Source: Phenylobacterium deserti
GTDB lineage: Bacteria > Pseudomonadota > Alphaproteobacteria > Caulobacterales > Caulobacteraceae
DNA: 44,054 nt
NCBI GenBank assembly: GCA_943332615.1
Contig: CALQQB010000036.1
Span: 1-44,054 of the forward strand
Direction of reading: 5' to 3'
Part shown: one piece after another, positions 33,072-40,662 of the stretch
Position numbering within the stretch: position 1 is the first letter of the stretch
Layout of the letters: each line of letters begins with the position of its first letter
The notes under the pieces: model-generated
What the model saw: only the letters and a program-made list of their open reading frames with translations
Databases searched by the model: none
What the model was told of the DNA's origin: nothing
Made by a program: the position numbers and the translations under genes

Positions 33072-33380
33072 ATGCATAAGCTCAAAACAGTGATCTGTGG
33101 TGTGGCTCTGAGCTTGGGTCTGTCGGGTGCGTCCAGCGCCGCCAGTTTCCAAGAGAGCATGACCAGGTGCCTGACGAAGAACGCGAATACCCGAGACGCC
33201 GCAATGGTCATGCTGCAATGCACGGCCAATGGCGGCAAGCTTGCCGGTTGCTCGGTCGTGTCCGACAGCGCGCCTGGAAAGGGCTTCGACAAGGCCGCTC
33301 TCTGCGTGGCCGAAGCGATGTCGATGGGCGAAAAGACCGGCGACGTGAAGATTCCGATGCGGTTCCCGGGCGGCGCGTAA
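33072..33380 (+). CDS. Small secreted TonB C-terminal-domain-like protein
   Basis: This 102-residue protein starts at ATG 33072, 6 bp after AGGAG (33061-33065); ATG 33066 is too close to that site. It has a signal peptide with likely cleavage after SSAA (about residue 25). The mature part resembles the C-terminal domain of TonB-like energy transducers: LQCTANGGKLAGCSVVSDSAPGKGFDKAAL...DVKIPMRF. There is no membrane anchor or Pro-rich stalk, so it cannot couple to ExbBD by itself. Four Cys could form two disulphides. The gene stands alone, followed by a palindromic repeat and a terminator. Confidence 0.6.
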   Translation: MHKLKTVICGVALSLGLSGASSAASFQESMTRCLTKNANTRDAAMVMLQCTANGGKLAGCSVVSDSAPGKGFDKAALCVAEAMSMGEKTGDVKIPMRFPGGA

Positions 33381-33389
33381 CAGCACTTC

Positions 33390-33497
33390 CTAGAGCGCTT
33401 CCCGTTTCGAATGAATCGAAACGGGGCTCTAGCGTCTTGGCTTGCTCGCTCTTCCTGCTCGGCTGATTTGATCCAAGTCAGCCGGGAAACGCTCTAG
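33390..33497. repeat. 108-bp palindromic intergenic element with 15-bp terminal inverted repeats
   Basis: CTAGAGCGCTTCCCG at the left end (33390-33404) is repeated in inverted orientation at the right end (CGGGAAACGCTCTAG, 33483-33497) with one mismatch. Inside, CCCGTTTCGA (33401-33410) and TCGAAACGGG (33416-33425) make a perfect 10-bp hairpin, and CGGCTGA/TCAGCCG (33460-33484) makes a second. It has no coding capacity. The structure fits a MITE-like or REP-like element dispersed in related genomes; no second copy occurs in this window. Confidence 0.7.
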
Positions 33498-33516
33498 AAA
33501 CACGCTTCTCCAGAGG

Positions 33517-33555
33517 GCGCTCCGGTCTCCCACCGGGGCGCTTCTTTCGTTTTGG
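33517..33555 (+). terminator. Rho-independent terminator after the TonB-C-like gene
   Basis: GCGCTCCGGT (33517-33526) pairs over 10 bp, with one G-T, with ACCGGGGCGC (33532-33541) around loop CTCCC. It is followed by TTCTTTCGTTTT. Strong stem plus T-rich tail on the plus strand. It is placed between the plus-strand small gene and the convergent SDR gene. Confidence 0.75.
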
Positions 33556-33563
33556 GCGAGCCG

Positions 33564-34493
33564 TCAGACCGTGCGCTGAGCGCGGTCCTTTTCGTTGGCG
33601 CCCTTGATGGCGTTGCGCGCCTGCTCCCACTCGGCGTCACCCCATTCCGACAGCCGGCCGAAGCCGCCGCCGCCCTTCAGGTGGCCGCCGCCGTCGATGG
33701 CGATCGTCTGGCCGTTGATGTAGGCCGAGCCGGGATCCAGCAGGTAGACGGCCATGTTGGCCAGCTCTCGCATCTCGCCGTTGCGGCCGAGCGGGATAGT
33801 GGGGTCGTCCTTCTTCGGCGCCTCGGTTGTGGCCTCGGTGCTACCGGGGTTCAAGCGCGCCCAAGCGCCTTCGGTCGGGAAAGGTCCCGGCGCGATGGCG
33901 TTGAAGCGGATGCCGCGCCCGCCCCATTCCACCGCCAGCGACTGGGTCATGACGTTCAGGCCGGCCTTGGACATGGCCGAGGGCACGGTGAACGGCCCGC
34001 CGTGCCAGACCCAGGTGGTGAGGATCGAGATCACCGAGGCGTGCTTGCCTTCGGCCAGCCAGCGCTTGCCGGCGTCCAGGGTCACGAAGAACGAGCCGCG
34101 GAAAACGATGTTGGCGATGGCGTCGAAGGCCCTGGGGCTCAGGTCCTCGGTGCGGCTGATGAAGTTGCCGGCGGCGTTGTTGACCAGGCCGGTGAGCGCC
34201 CCGCCCGCCCAGACCTGATCCATGGCGTCATGGATCGCCTCGGGCACCCGTATGTCGCAGGCGATGCCGGTGCAGCTGCCGCCGCTGTTGGCGGCATGGG
34301 CGTCGGCGAGTTCCCGGGCCGCGCCCTCGATGATGTTGCCGCGCCGGCCCCAGATATAGACGTCGGCGCCCAGCATCACGCAGGCCTCGGCCATCACCTT
34401 GCCCAGGCCGGTTCCGCCCCCGGTGATCAGGACCCGCTGGCCCTTCATCAGGCCGGGCTTGAACATCAGGTCGTCCATGGTGAATTCGGTCAT
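33564..34493 (-). CDS. SDR-family oxidoreductase, 2,4-dienoyl-CoA reductase-like
   Basis: This 309-residue protein has the Rossmann NADP(H) loop TGGGTGLGK (24-32), LVNNAAGNF (103-111, the dienoyl-CoA reductase form of NNAG), and an SxxxK motif (S172-K176 in VPSAMSKAG) where classical SDRs have YxxxK. That replacement is typical of 2,4-dienoyl-CoA reductases (DECR type), which reduce dienoyl-CoA during breakdown of unsaturated fatty acids. The C-terminal stretch GGGHLKGGGGFGRLSEWGDAEW is unusual. Exact substrate is inferred. Monocistronic, divergent from the GST gene. Confidence 0.87.
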   Translation of the reverse strand: MTEFTMDDLMFKPGLMKGQRVLITGGGTGLGKVMAEACVMLGADVYIWGRRGNIIEGAARELADAHAANSGGSCTGIACDIRVPEAIHDAMDQVWAGGALTGLVNNAAGNFISRTEDLSPRAFDAIANIVFRGSFFVTLDAGKRWLAEGKHASVISILTTWVWHGGPFTVPSAMSKAGLNVMTQSLAVEWGGRGIRFNAIAPGPFPTEGAWARLNPGSTEATTEAPKKDDPTIPLGRNGEMRELANMAVYLLDPGSAYINGQTIAIDGGGHLKGGGGFGRLSEWGDAEWEQARNAIKGANEKDRAQRTV

Positions 34494-34663
34494 CGGGGGG
34501 TTCCTCGGATTTTCTGCTCCAAGTCCGACGCGCTGACCCTGCGGAGGTCAAGTCGCACGCCATGCGCTCCGGCGGCTCAGGGCCCCGTCGTTGCCCGCCG
34601 GGTCCCGTTCGGGATAGCTGTCGGCGGCCGGGCTCGCCGCCCCAGACCTCAGGACAGCGCCAC

Positions 34664-35395
34664 GTGATCGACCTGCATTTCACCACCGGCCCCAACGCCC
34701 GCAAGGTGGCGATCATGCTGGAGGAGACCGGCCTCGCCTACCAGCTCACCAGTTACGACATCGGCAAGGGGGACCTGCTGACCGAGGACTTCCGGGCGCT
34801 CAACCCGAACGGGCGGGTTCCGGTGCTGGTCGATCATGACCCGATCGGCGGGGGCGATGCGCCGGTGATCGTGTGGGAGTCCGCAGCCTGCCTGCAGTAC
34901 CTCGCCGACAAGACCGGCCGCTATCTGCCGGGCGATGTTCACAGGCGCTATGCGACGCTGCAATGGCTGGCCTGGCAGATCGCGAGCCTGGGTCCTTTCC
35001 ACGGGCAGGCGCACCATTTCACGCGCTATGCGCCCGAACCGATCGACCCCTATGCCGCCCAGCGCTTCCGGCTGGAGGCGGAGCGGCTGATGTACGTGAT
35101 GGACCGGCAGCTGCGTGATCGCGAGTTCATAGTCGGCGATGCGTACACCATAGCCGACATGGCCTGTTGGCCCTGGATCAACCTGACCTGGAACGCCCGG
35201 TTCGAGAGACCGCGCGAGTCCTTCACCCATCTTGAGCGCTGGTTTCAGCAGATCAGAGTGCGGCCGGCGGTGCAGCGGGTCTATACCGAGAAGCTCGACG
35301 AATGGATGTACCGCTCAGATCACGTTGGCATCCCGCCCCAGCGCTGGACGAACAGCTTCGGTGACAACTTTCATGCGTTCCACCGCAAGGACTGA
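34664..35395 (+). CDS. Glutathione S-transferase-like protein
   Basis: This 243-residue protein starts at GTG 34664, after AGGA; the longer frame to 34562 is Pro/Arg-rich and lacks homology. The N-terminal thioredoxin-like domain (IDLHFTTGPNARKVAIMLEETGL, NPNGRVPVLVD, WESAACLQYLADK) is of the YfcG/YghU-related (nu) type, with Thr and Asn (TTGPN) near the thiol site. The helical domain follows. These proteins often reduce disulphides with glutathione. The C-terminal extension GIPPQRWTNSFGDNFHAFHRKD is less common. Its role in this strain is unknown. Confidence 0.85.
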   Translation: MIDLHFTTGPNARKVAIMLEETGLAYQLTSYDIGKGDLLTEDFRALNPNGRVPVLVDHDPIGGGDAPVIVWESAACLQYLADKTGRYLPGDVHRRYATLQWLAWQIASLGPFHGQAHHFTRYAPEPIDPYAAQRFRLEAERLMYVMDRQLRDREFIVGDAYTIADMACWPWINLTWNARFERPRESFTHLERWFQQIRVRPAVQRVYTEKLDEWMYRSDHVGIPPQRWTNSFGDNFHAFHRKD

Positions 35396-35437
35396 GGAGC
35401 AGGACTTCGCGGGCGCCGCGCTGACGGGGCGACCCGG

Positions 35438-37090
35438 CTATTTCCGCTGCGCCTTGGTCTTGTCCCGGGTGGCCTTGAACTCCGCGCCCGGCTTCCACTC
35501 CGGCCAGATGCGGGTGTTGGCGAGCTTCTGGCCGAGCTCGAACAGCAGCGTCCCGTCCGCCACAAAGCCCCTGGGGTCCCAGGTCGGATCATACTCGTCT
35601 GCAGGCTGGTGATACCGATCCGACGTGTAGGCCCGGGACTTGGCGTCACCGGCGTCCTTGCCGCCTTCGAACAGGTCGCGGCCGCCGCCGAAGCTGATGG
35701 CCGGCACCCCCACCTTGGCGAAGGGGAAGTGGTCGGAGCGGAAAAAGCTGCCGGCCTCGGGACGCGGGTCGGGACTGTAGACGCGGTCGTGCGCCTTGCC
35801 GACCTTGGCCAGTTCGTCCTGCAGGGTGAGCGGCGCGTCGCCGGAGGTGGTGAAATCGTGGGCCAGGCCGTTGGGCCCGACGCCGTCCATGTTCAGCACG
35901 CCGACGGTGGTTGCCAGGGAGTAGAGCGGGGCGGTGGTGTAGTAGGTTGATCCCAGCAGGCCCTTCTCCTCCGCGGTCACCGACACGAATACCAGGGTGC
36001 GCTGGGGCTTCGGCGCCTTCATTGAGGTCCGCGCGAGTTCCAGCAGCATCGCCGTGCCCGAAGCGTTGTCGAGGGCGCCGTTGTAGATTCTGTCGCCCTT
36101 GGCGTCGGGCGCGCCAACGCCCAGGTGGTCCCAGTGGGCGGTGTAGAAGACCCGCTCGTTCGGGTATTTCGTCCCCGGGATCGCGCCGACAACGTTGTGC
36201 GAGATCACCTCCCGGGCCTCGACCGCATAGTCGGTGGAGAAGGTCACCCCTTTTAGAAGAGCCGGCTTGAAGTCGCGCGTCTGAGCCTGCGTCTTCAGGG
36301 TGTCGAAGTCGTAGCCGCCGGCCTTCACCAGAGCCACGGCGGCGTCGCGCTGGATCCAGCCTTCCAGGGGCGCGTGGGCCGAGCGGGGGTCCTTGCGGAT
36401 GACGTCGAAGATCTCGTCGGTGTTGGAGTTCTTGACCGTCGCCCAGCCGTAGGAGGCCGGCGCGGTCTCATGGACGACCAGGAAGCCGACGGCGCCCTGC
36501 CGGGCCGCCTCCTCGAACTTGTAAGTCCAGCGGCCGTAGTAGGTCATGGCCTTGCCGCCGAAGTCGCCTTTCCCGGTCTCGAAGTCGGGGTCGTTGACCA
36601 GGATGAGGACCACCTTGCCCTTCAGGTCCATGCCCTTGAAGTCGTCCCAGTTCCGCTCGGGCGCCTTGACGCCATAGCCAGCGAACACAACCGGGGCGTC
36701 CTTCACTGTGAGGTGGTCGCCGATCAAAGTCGCGCGGATGGCGACCTGCTCCCCCTGAGTCCAGGCCTTGGTCTCGCCGCCGGCGGTGACGCTGATCGCC
36801 ACCGGTCCCTTGGTGACCGAGCGAACCAGGGGTACGTCCTGGGTCCAGGCGCGGCCGCCGGACTTCAGCGGATCGCCGGCCGGCTGGAGTCCCGCAGCCT
36901 TCATCTGGGCGATCAGATAAGCCAGGGTCTTCGTCTCGCCCGCGGTGGCCGGCCCGCGGCCCTCGAACGCGTCGGACGACAGCACCTTGATGTCAGCCAG
37001 GATGCGGTTGGGATCGACCTGGGGCGCCGCCGCGCCGGCGCTGCTCGACATCAGCGCTACGGAGGTCAGGCTCAGGAGAAGTTTTTTCAT
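35438..37090 (-). CDS. Secreted M28-family metallopeptidase with PA domain
   Basis: This 550-residue protein has a signal peptide (MKKLLLSLTSVALMSSSAGA, cleavage about residue 20-21). Between residues 90 and 260 lies a protease-associated insert. The M28 di-zinc core has FYTAHWDHLGVG (His, Asp), NGALDNASG (bridging Asp), TAEEKGLLGS (catalytic Glu pair), NMDGVG and DRYHQPADEYD (last His). It acts as an aminopeptidase or carboxypeptidase-like exopeptidase in the periplasm or outside. Monocistronic. Confidence 0.9.
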   Translation of the reverse strand: MKKLLLSLTSVALMSSSAGAAAPQVDPNRILADIKVLSSDAFEGRGPATAGETKTLAYLIAQMKAAGLQPAGDPLKSGGRAWTQDVPLVRSVTKGPVAISVTAGGETKAWTQGEQVAIRATLIGDHLTVKDAPVVFAGYGVKAPERNWDDFKGMDLKGKVVLILVNDPDFETGKGDFGGKAMTYYGRWTYKFEEAARQGAVGFLVVHETAPASYGWATVKNSNTDEIFDVIRKDPRSAHAPLEGWIQRDAAVALVKAGGYDFDTLKTQAQTRDFKPALLKGVTFSTDYAVEAREVISHNVVGAIPGTKYPNERVFYTAHWDHLGVGAPDAKGDRIYNGALDNASGTAMLLELARTSMKAPKPQRTLVFVSVTAEEKGLLGSTYYTTAPLYSLATTVGVLNMDGVGPNGLAHDFTTSGDAPLTLQDELAKVGKAHDRVYSPDPRPEAGSFFRSDHFPFAKVGVPAISFGGGRDLFEGGKDAGDAKSRAYTSDRYHQPADEYDPTWDPRGFVADGTLLFELGQKLANTRIWPEWKPGAEFKATRDKTKAQRK

Positions 37091-37149
37091 GCATAAACTC
37101 GGAAAGGGGTCGAAAGTTGCGCGATCCTAGTGTGCCACGGTCGAGGCCG

Positions 37150-37920
37150 CTAGGTCGCGGCGTGCCGCTCGCGGATATAGGCCTCCAGCCCGTCCAGCAC
37201 CCGCTCCAGGCCGAATTCGAAGCTGGCGGTGCGCTCGGCGTGGGTGCGCGGGCGCCGGCGGCGGGTCTCCCTCAGGCGCGTGAGGGTGGGGAAGCTCTCG
37301 GGATCGAAGTGCTGCTTCAGCGCCGGCTCGATCATCTCCAGCCACTGGTCGTCGGTGATGCCGCTCTCGCGCTCGACGTCGCGGGCGTCGCGGGCCGATT
37401 GCTGGGCGCCGGTGATGTAGTTCTGCAGCACATCCGACACGCGATTGAGGTCGTCGTCGGCCAGGCCCATGCCGTCGAACGCCTGCAGGGTCATCTCGAC
37501 CTTGCGCAGCAGGTTGGGGCCCAGCGCCGGGCGATGCAGGGCGAGATCCAGGATCCAGGCGTGCCGTTCCACCAGCGCCCAGCGCTGGCGGGCGATGAAG
37601 GTGAGCTTGGCGCGCCAGCCGATCACGCTGTCATCCGGGTCGGCGCAGGCCCCCAGCGCGCGGTCGAACATCAGGTCCGCCAGCTCGGCCTTGGACGGCA
37701 CGTAGGTGTAGAGCGACATCGGCGACACGCCGACCGCCTCGGCCACTCGGCGCATGGAGAGCGCGCTCAGGCCGTCGGCGTCGGCCAGCGCGATCGCGGC
37801 GTTCACAACTTCATCTGTGGACAGGCGCTGTTTCGGTCCGCGTCGGCCCGGTTCCTGGCGGCCCCAGAGCAGCTCCAGGCTTCGCCTGGGGTCTCCCCCG
37901 CTGGTAAATTCCTTGTCCAT
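37150..37920 (-). CDS. TetR-family regulator of the adjacent RND efflux operon
   Basis: This 256-residue protein starts MDKEFTSGGDPRRSLELLWG. The helix-turn-helix is at about 35-80 (STDEVVNAAIALADADGLSALSMRRVAEAVGVSPMSLYTYVPSKAEL). The C-terminal domain is of the larger TetR_C (tetracycline repressor-like) kind. It is divergent from the RND operon with 157 bp between starts, the usual arrangement for a local repressor. A promoter at 37929-37956 would place the transcript start at or very near this ATG, so the mRNA is probably leaderless. An alternative start is TTG at 37956, which lies inside that promoter. Confidence 0.88.
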   Translation of the reverse strand: MDKEFTSGGDPRRSLELLWGRQEPGRRGPKQRLSTDEVVNAAIALADADGLSALSMRRVAEAVGVSPMSLYTYVPSKAELADLMFDRALGACADPDDSVIGWRAKLTFIARQRWALVERHAWILDLALHRPALGPNLLRKVEMTLQAFDGMGLADDDLNRVSDVLQNYITGAQQSARDARDVERESGITDDQWLEMIEPALKQHFDPESFPTLTRLRETRRRRPRTHAERTASFEFGLERVLDGLEAYIRERHAAT

Positions 37921-37928
37921 CACAAAAC

Positions 37929-37956
37929 ACTTTACGCCATACGGAGTTTCGGGCAA
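37929..37956 (-). promoter_or_regulatory. Promoter of tetR and candidate operator
   Basis: On the minus strand, TTGCCC (37951-37956), 16 bases, TAAAGT (37929-37934), then ATG at 37920, 8 bases past the -10. No Shine-Dalgarno is present. The interval includes ACTTTACGCCATACGGAGT (37929-37947), which has weak dyad symmetry and is a possible TetR site. Binding there would block tetR transcription. Confidence 0.4.
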
Positions 37957-38077
37957 AGCCAGCTTCGCAAGGACCCGAAGAGGTTCTGCGGGGGCGATGG
38001 CCAGGATGTGCAGTTCGCAGGCGCGGGTTGCGCTTGCTCAGTCATGAGTTCAACACACCGCCCGCCAATCGCTGCGA

Positions 38078-39505
38078 ATGAAGTCCCCCATGCGTCATGT
38101 TCCCCTCGTCCTGGCGATGCTGACCGTGCTCTCGCTCGGCGCGTGCGCGACCGCGCGAAAGGCCGAGGTCGCGCTGCCGGCGGCCTATGAAGCGCCTGCC
38201 GCAGCTCCGGCCGGGGCGATCGTCCTGGATACCTGGTGGACCGCCTATGGCGATGCGGACCTCACCGCCCTCGTCGAACAGGCCCTGGCGCGGAACCCCG
38301 ACATGCGCACCGCCCAGTCCCGCCTGGACGAGGTGAAGGCCCAGCGCATTGCGGCGATCCTGCAGTACCTTCCTCAGGGGGACGCCACCGCCTCCAGCCG
38401 ACGGACCAAGACCACCCAGCTCGGCGGCACGGCGGTCAGTATCCCAGGCTTCTCCAACAGCGGCATCTCAGTCAGCCAGTCGGCCAATTTCAACGTCAGC
38501 TGGGAGGTCGATCCCTTCGGCCGCGGCCTGTTCGCTGGACGCGCCGCCACTGCCGAGGTGGACCGGGTGCGCTTCGCCTATGAGGCCACCCGCGCCGGCA
38601 TCGCCGCCCAGACCGCCGACGCCTGGTTCCAGGCCAAGGGCCTGGCCATACAGTTGGCCGACGCCCAGCAGAGCGCCCGCATCGCCCAGGACCTCTATAA
38701 TGTGGCCGACAGGCGGGCCCGGATCGGCCTGGCCGCCAGCTCCGAGCCCGACCGCGTGGCCGGCGACCTCGCCCAGGCCCAGGCTCAGATCGAGGGCCTG
38801 GAAGCCCAGCTGCAGGTCGAGAAGCGGGCCATCCTGATCCTGGCCGGCCGGATCGTGGAGCCCACCGCCAACATCAACGCCACCCCGCAGGTGGGGGCCG
38901 CGCCCGCCGTGCCGCAGGACCTGCCCAGCGACCTGCTCCAGCGGCGGCCCGACGTGCGCCAGGCGCAGGCGGCGGTGCGCTCGGAGGTGAACCAGAAGAT
39001 CCTCGACCAGCTGGCCTTCTTCCCCAGTCTCAATCTGACGCCTGGGATCGGCCGGCAGACGATCAAGCAGCCGGGCTTCGGCTCGGAGAGCAAGAGCTGG
39101 ACGTGGGGCGGGACGCTGACCCAGCCGGTGCTGTCCATTCCGCGCCTGCTCGCCGACCTGAAGGCCCAGGACGCCAAGACCGAACAGGCGGTGACGGCCT
39201 ATGAGAAGACGGTGCAAACCGCCTTCCAGGAGGCCGAAAGCGCGCTGGTGAACCTCGACGCCGACCGGCGACGCGTGGCGTTGCTGACCGATGGCGAAGT
39301 GCGCGCCCATCGGGCCTACGACGCCGCGGGAACCGGCTACGCCCGCGGCCTGACAGACCTTTCTTCCGCCCTCCAGGCCGAGCAGTCCTGGCGCGCAATT
39401 CGCGCCCAGCTGACCTCGGCCCAGGTCCAGTCGCTCCGTCGCTCCGTCCAGGCCATGAAGGCCATCGGCGGGGGTTGGCCCGTCCAGACCTACGCCGCGA
39501 AATGA
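38078..39505 (+). CDS. Outer membrane factor lipoprotein of RND efflux system (NodT family)
   Basis: This 475-residue protein has a lipoprotein signal with lipobox LGAC (C23) and two repeated OEP halves of helical barrel, e.g. PDMRTAQSRLDEVKAQRIAA... and RPDVRQAQAAVRSEVNQKILDQLAFFPSLNLTPGIG. It forms the TolC-like outer membrane channel of the pump. The stop overlaps the adaptor start (ATGA). ATG 38090 is an alternative start. It heads a three-gene efflux operon under the divergent TetR. Confidence 0.92.
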   Translation: MKSPMRHVPLVLAMLTVLSLGACATARKAEVALPAAYEAPAAAPAGAIVLDTWWTAYGDADLTALVEQALARNPDMRTAQSRLDEVKAQRIAAILQYLPQGDATASSRRTKTTQLGGTAVSIPGFSNSGISVSQSANFNVSWEVDPFGRGLFAGRAATAEVDRVRFAYEATRAGIAAQTADAWFQAKGLAIQLADAQQSARIAQDLYNVADRRARIGLAASSEPDRVAGDLAQAQAQIEGLEAQLQVEKRAILILAGRIVEPTANINATPQVGAAPAVPQDLPSDLLQRRPDVRQAQAAVRSEVNQKILDQLAFFPSLNLTPGIGRQTIKQPGFGSESKSWTWGGTLTQPVLSIPRLLADLKAQDAKTEQAVTAYEKTVQTAFQEAESALVNLDADRRRVALLTDGEVRAHRAYDAAGTGYARGLTDLSSALQAEQSWRAIRAQLTSAQVQSLRRSVQAMKAIGGGWPVQTYAAK

Positions 39506-40662
39506 GACGAATGCCGATGAAGCTCTCGAACACATCAAGGCTCCTGGTTCTTCCGCTGGCGGCCATGCTGGCGCTGAGCGCCTGCAAGAAACCGCCGGAG
39601 AAACTGACCGAGGCTGACCAGGCCCGTTCCGTCCGGGTGATCCGCATTTCGTCGCAGGCGATTACCGGGGCGGTCGTCGCCTCCGGCGATCTCGTTGCGC
39701 GGGAAGAGGCCGCCGTGCTGCCGGAAGTCAACGGCTACCGCGTCGCCCGGGTCCTGGCCGACGTCGGCCAGTACGTGAAGGCGGGCCAGACCCTGGTGCA
39801 GCTGGATCCTGCCCTCATTCAGGGCCAACTCGCCCAGGCAGAGGCCAACGCCGCCCAGGCCGAAGTGCAGGCGCTGCAGGCCGAGGAACAGGCCAGCCGG
39901 GTCAAGGATCTCGACGGCTCGGGCGTGCTCAGCCAGGAGCAGATCGACCAGCGGAGATTCCAGGCAAGAGCCGCGCGCGCTACGGCACGCGCCCAAGCCG
40001 CCGCTCTCAAGGACCTGCGCACCCGCAACGCCAAGCTGGCGGTCACAGCCCCGGTCTCCGGCCTGATCCTCGAAAAGAACGTCCGGCCCGGCGACCTGTC
40101 GGCCAGTGGCGCCACCCCTTGGTTCCGGATGGCCCGCGACGGAGAGGTTGAGCTGGCGGCCGACCTTTCCGAAGGTGACCTGTCACGCATACGTCCCGGA
40201 GAGATCGCGACCGTCACGCTGCAAAGCGGCCAGACCGTCCAGGGTCGGGTGCGCCTGATCAGCCCGCAGATCGACACCCAGACCAAGCTCGGCGAGGTGC
40301 GCATCCTGCTGCCGGTGCGCAGCGACATCCGGGTGGGCGGCTTCGCCCGCGCCGTCTTCACCGACGCTTCGGCGACCGCACTCGCCGTGCCAGAGTCGGC
40401 GGTGCGGTATGATGCCGATGGCGCCAGCGTCATGGTCGTCGGGGCCGATAACCGCGTGCACAAGGCCGCAATCGACGCCGGCCCCCGCGGTTCAGGCCTG
40501 GTGCAACTGGCGAAGGGCCCGCCGGCCGGCAGCCGCATCGTCGCCAACGCCGCGGCCCTGCTGCTGGACGGCGACCTGATCCGGCCCGTGGAAGGCGCCG
40601 CCCCGGCCCCGCTTCCGGCCCCGCTTCCGACGACGACTGGGCGTCCGGCGGCCAAGAAATGA
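39502..40662 (+). CDS. RND efflux periplasmic adaptor (membrane fusion protein)
   Basis: This 386-residue lipoprotein has an LSAC lipobox (C28). After it come the barrel-sandwich half VVASGDLVAREEAAVLPEVNGYRVARVLADVGQYVKAG, a short alpha-hairpin (about 110-170) and lipoyl return LAVTAPVSGLILEKNVRPGD, then beta-barrel and membrane-proximal domains. ATG 39502 overlaps the outer membrane factor stop; ATG 39511 or 39517 may be used instead. It links the pump at 40659-43778 to the outer membrane channel. Confidence 0.92.
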   Translation: MRRMPMKLSNTSRLLVLPLAAMLALSACKKPPEKLTEADQARSVRVIRISSQAITGAVVASGDLVAREEAAVLPEVNGYRVARVLADVGQYVKAGQTLVQLDPALIQGQLAQAEANAAQAEVQALQAEEQASRVKDLDGSGVLSQEQIDQRRFQARAARATARAQAAALKDLRTRNAKLAVTAPVSGLILEKNVRPGDLSASGATPWFRMARDGEVELAADLSEGDLSRIRPGEIATVTLQSGQTVQGRVRLISPQIDTQTKLGEVRILLPVRSDIRVGGFARAVFTDASATALAVPESAVRYDADGASVMVVGADNRVHKAAIDAGPRGSGLVQLAKGPPAGSRIVANAAALLLDGDLIRPVEGAAPAPLPAPLPTTTGRPAAKK

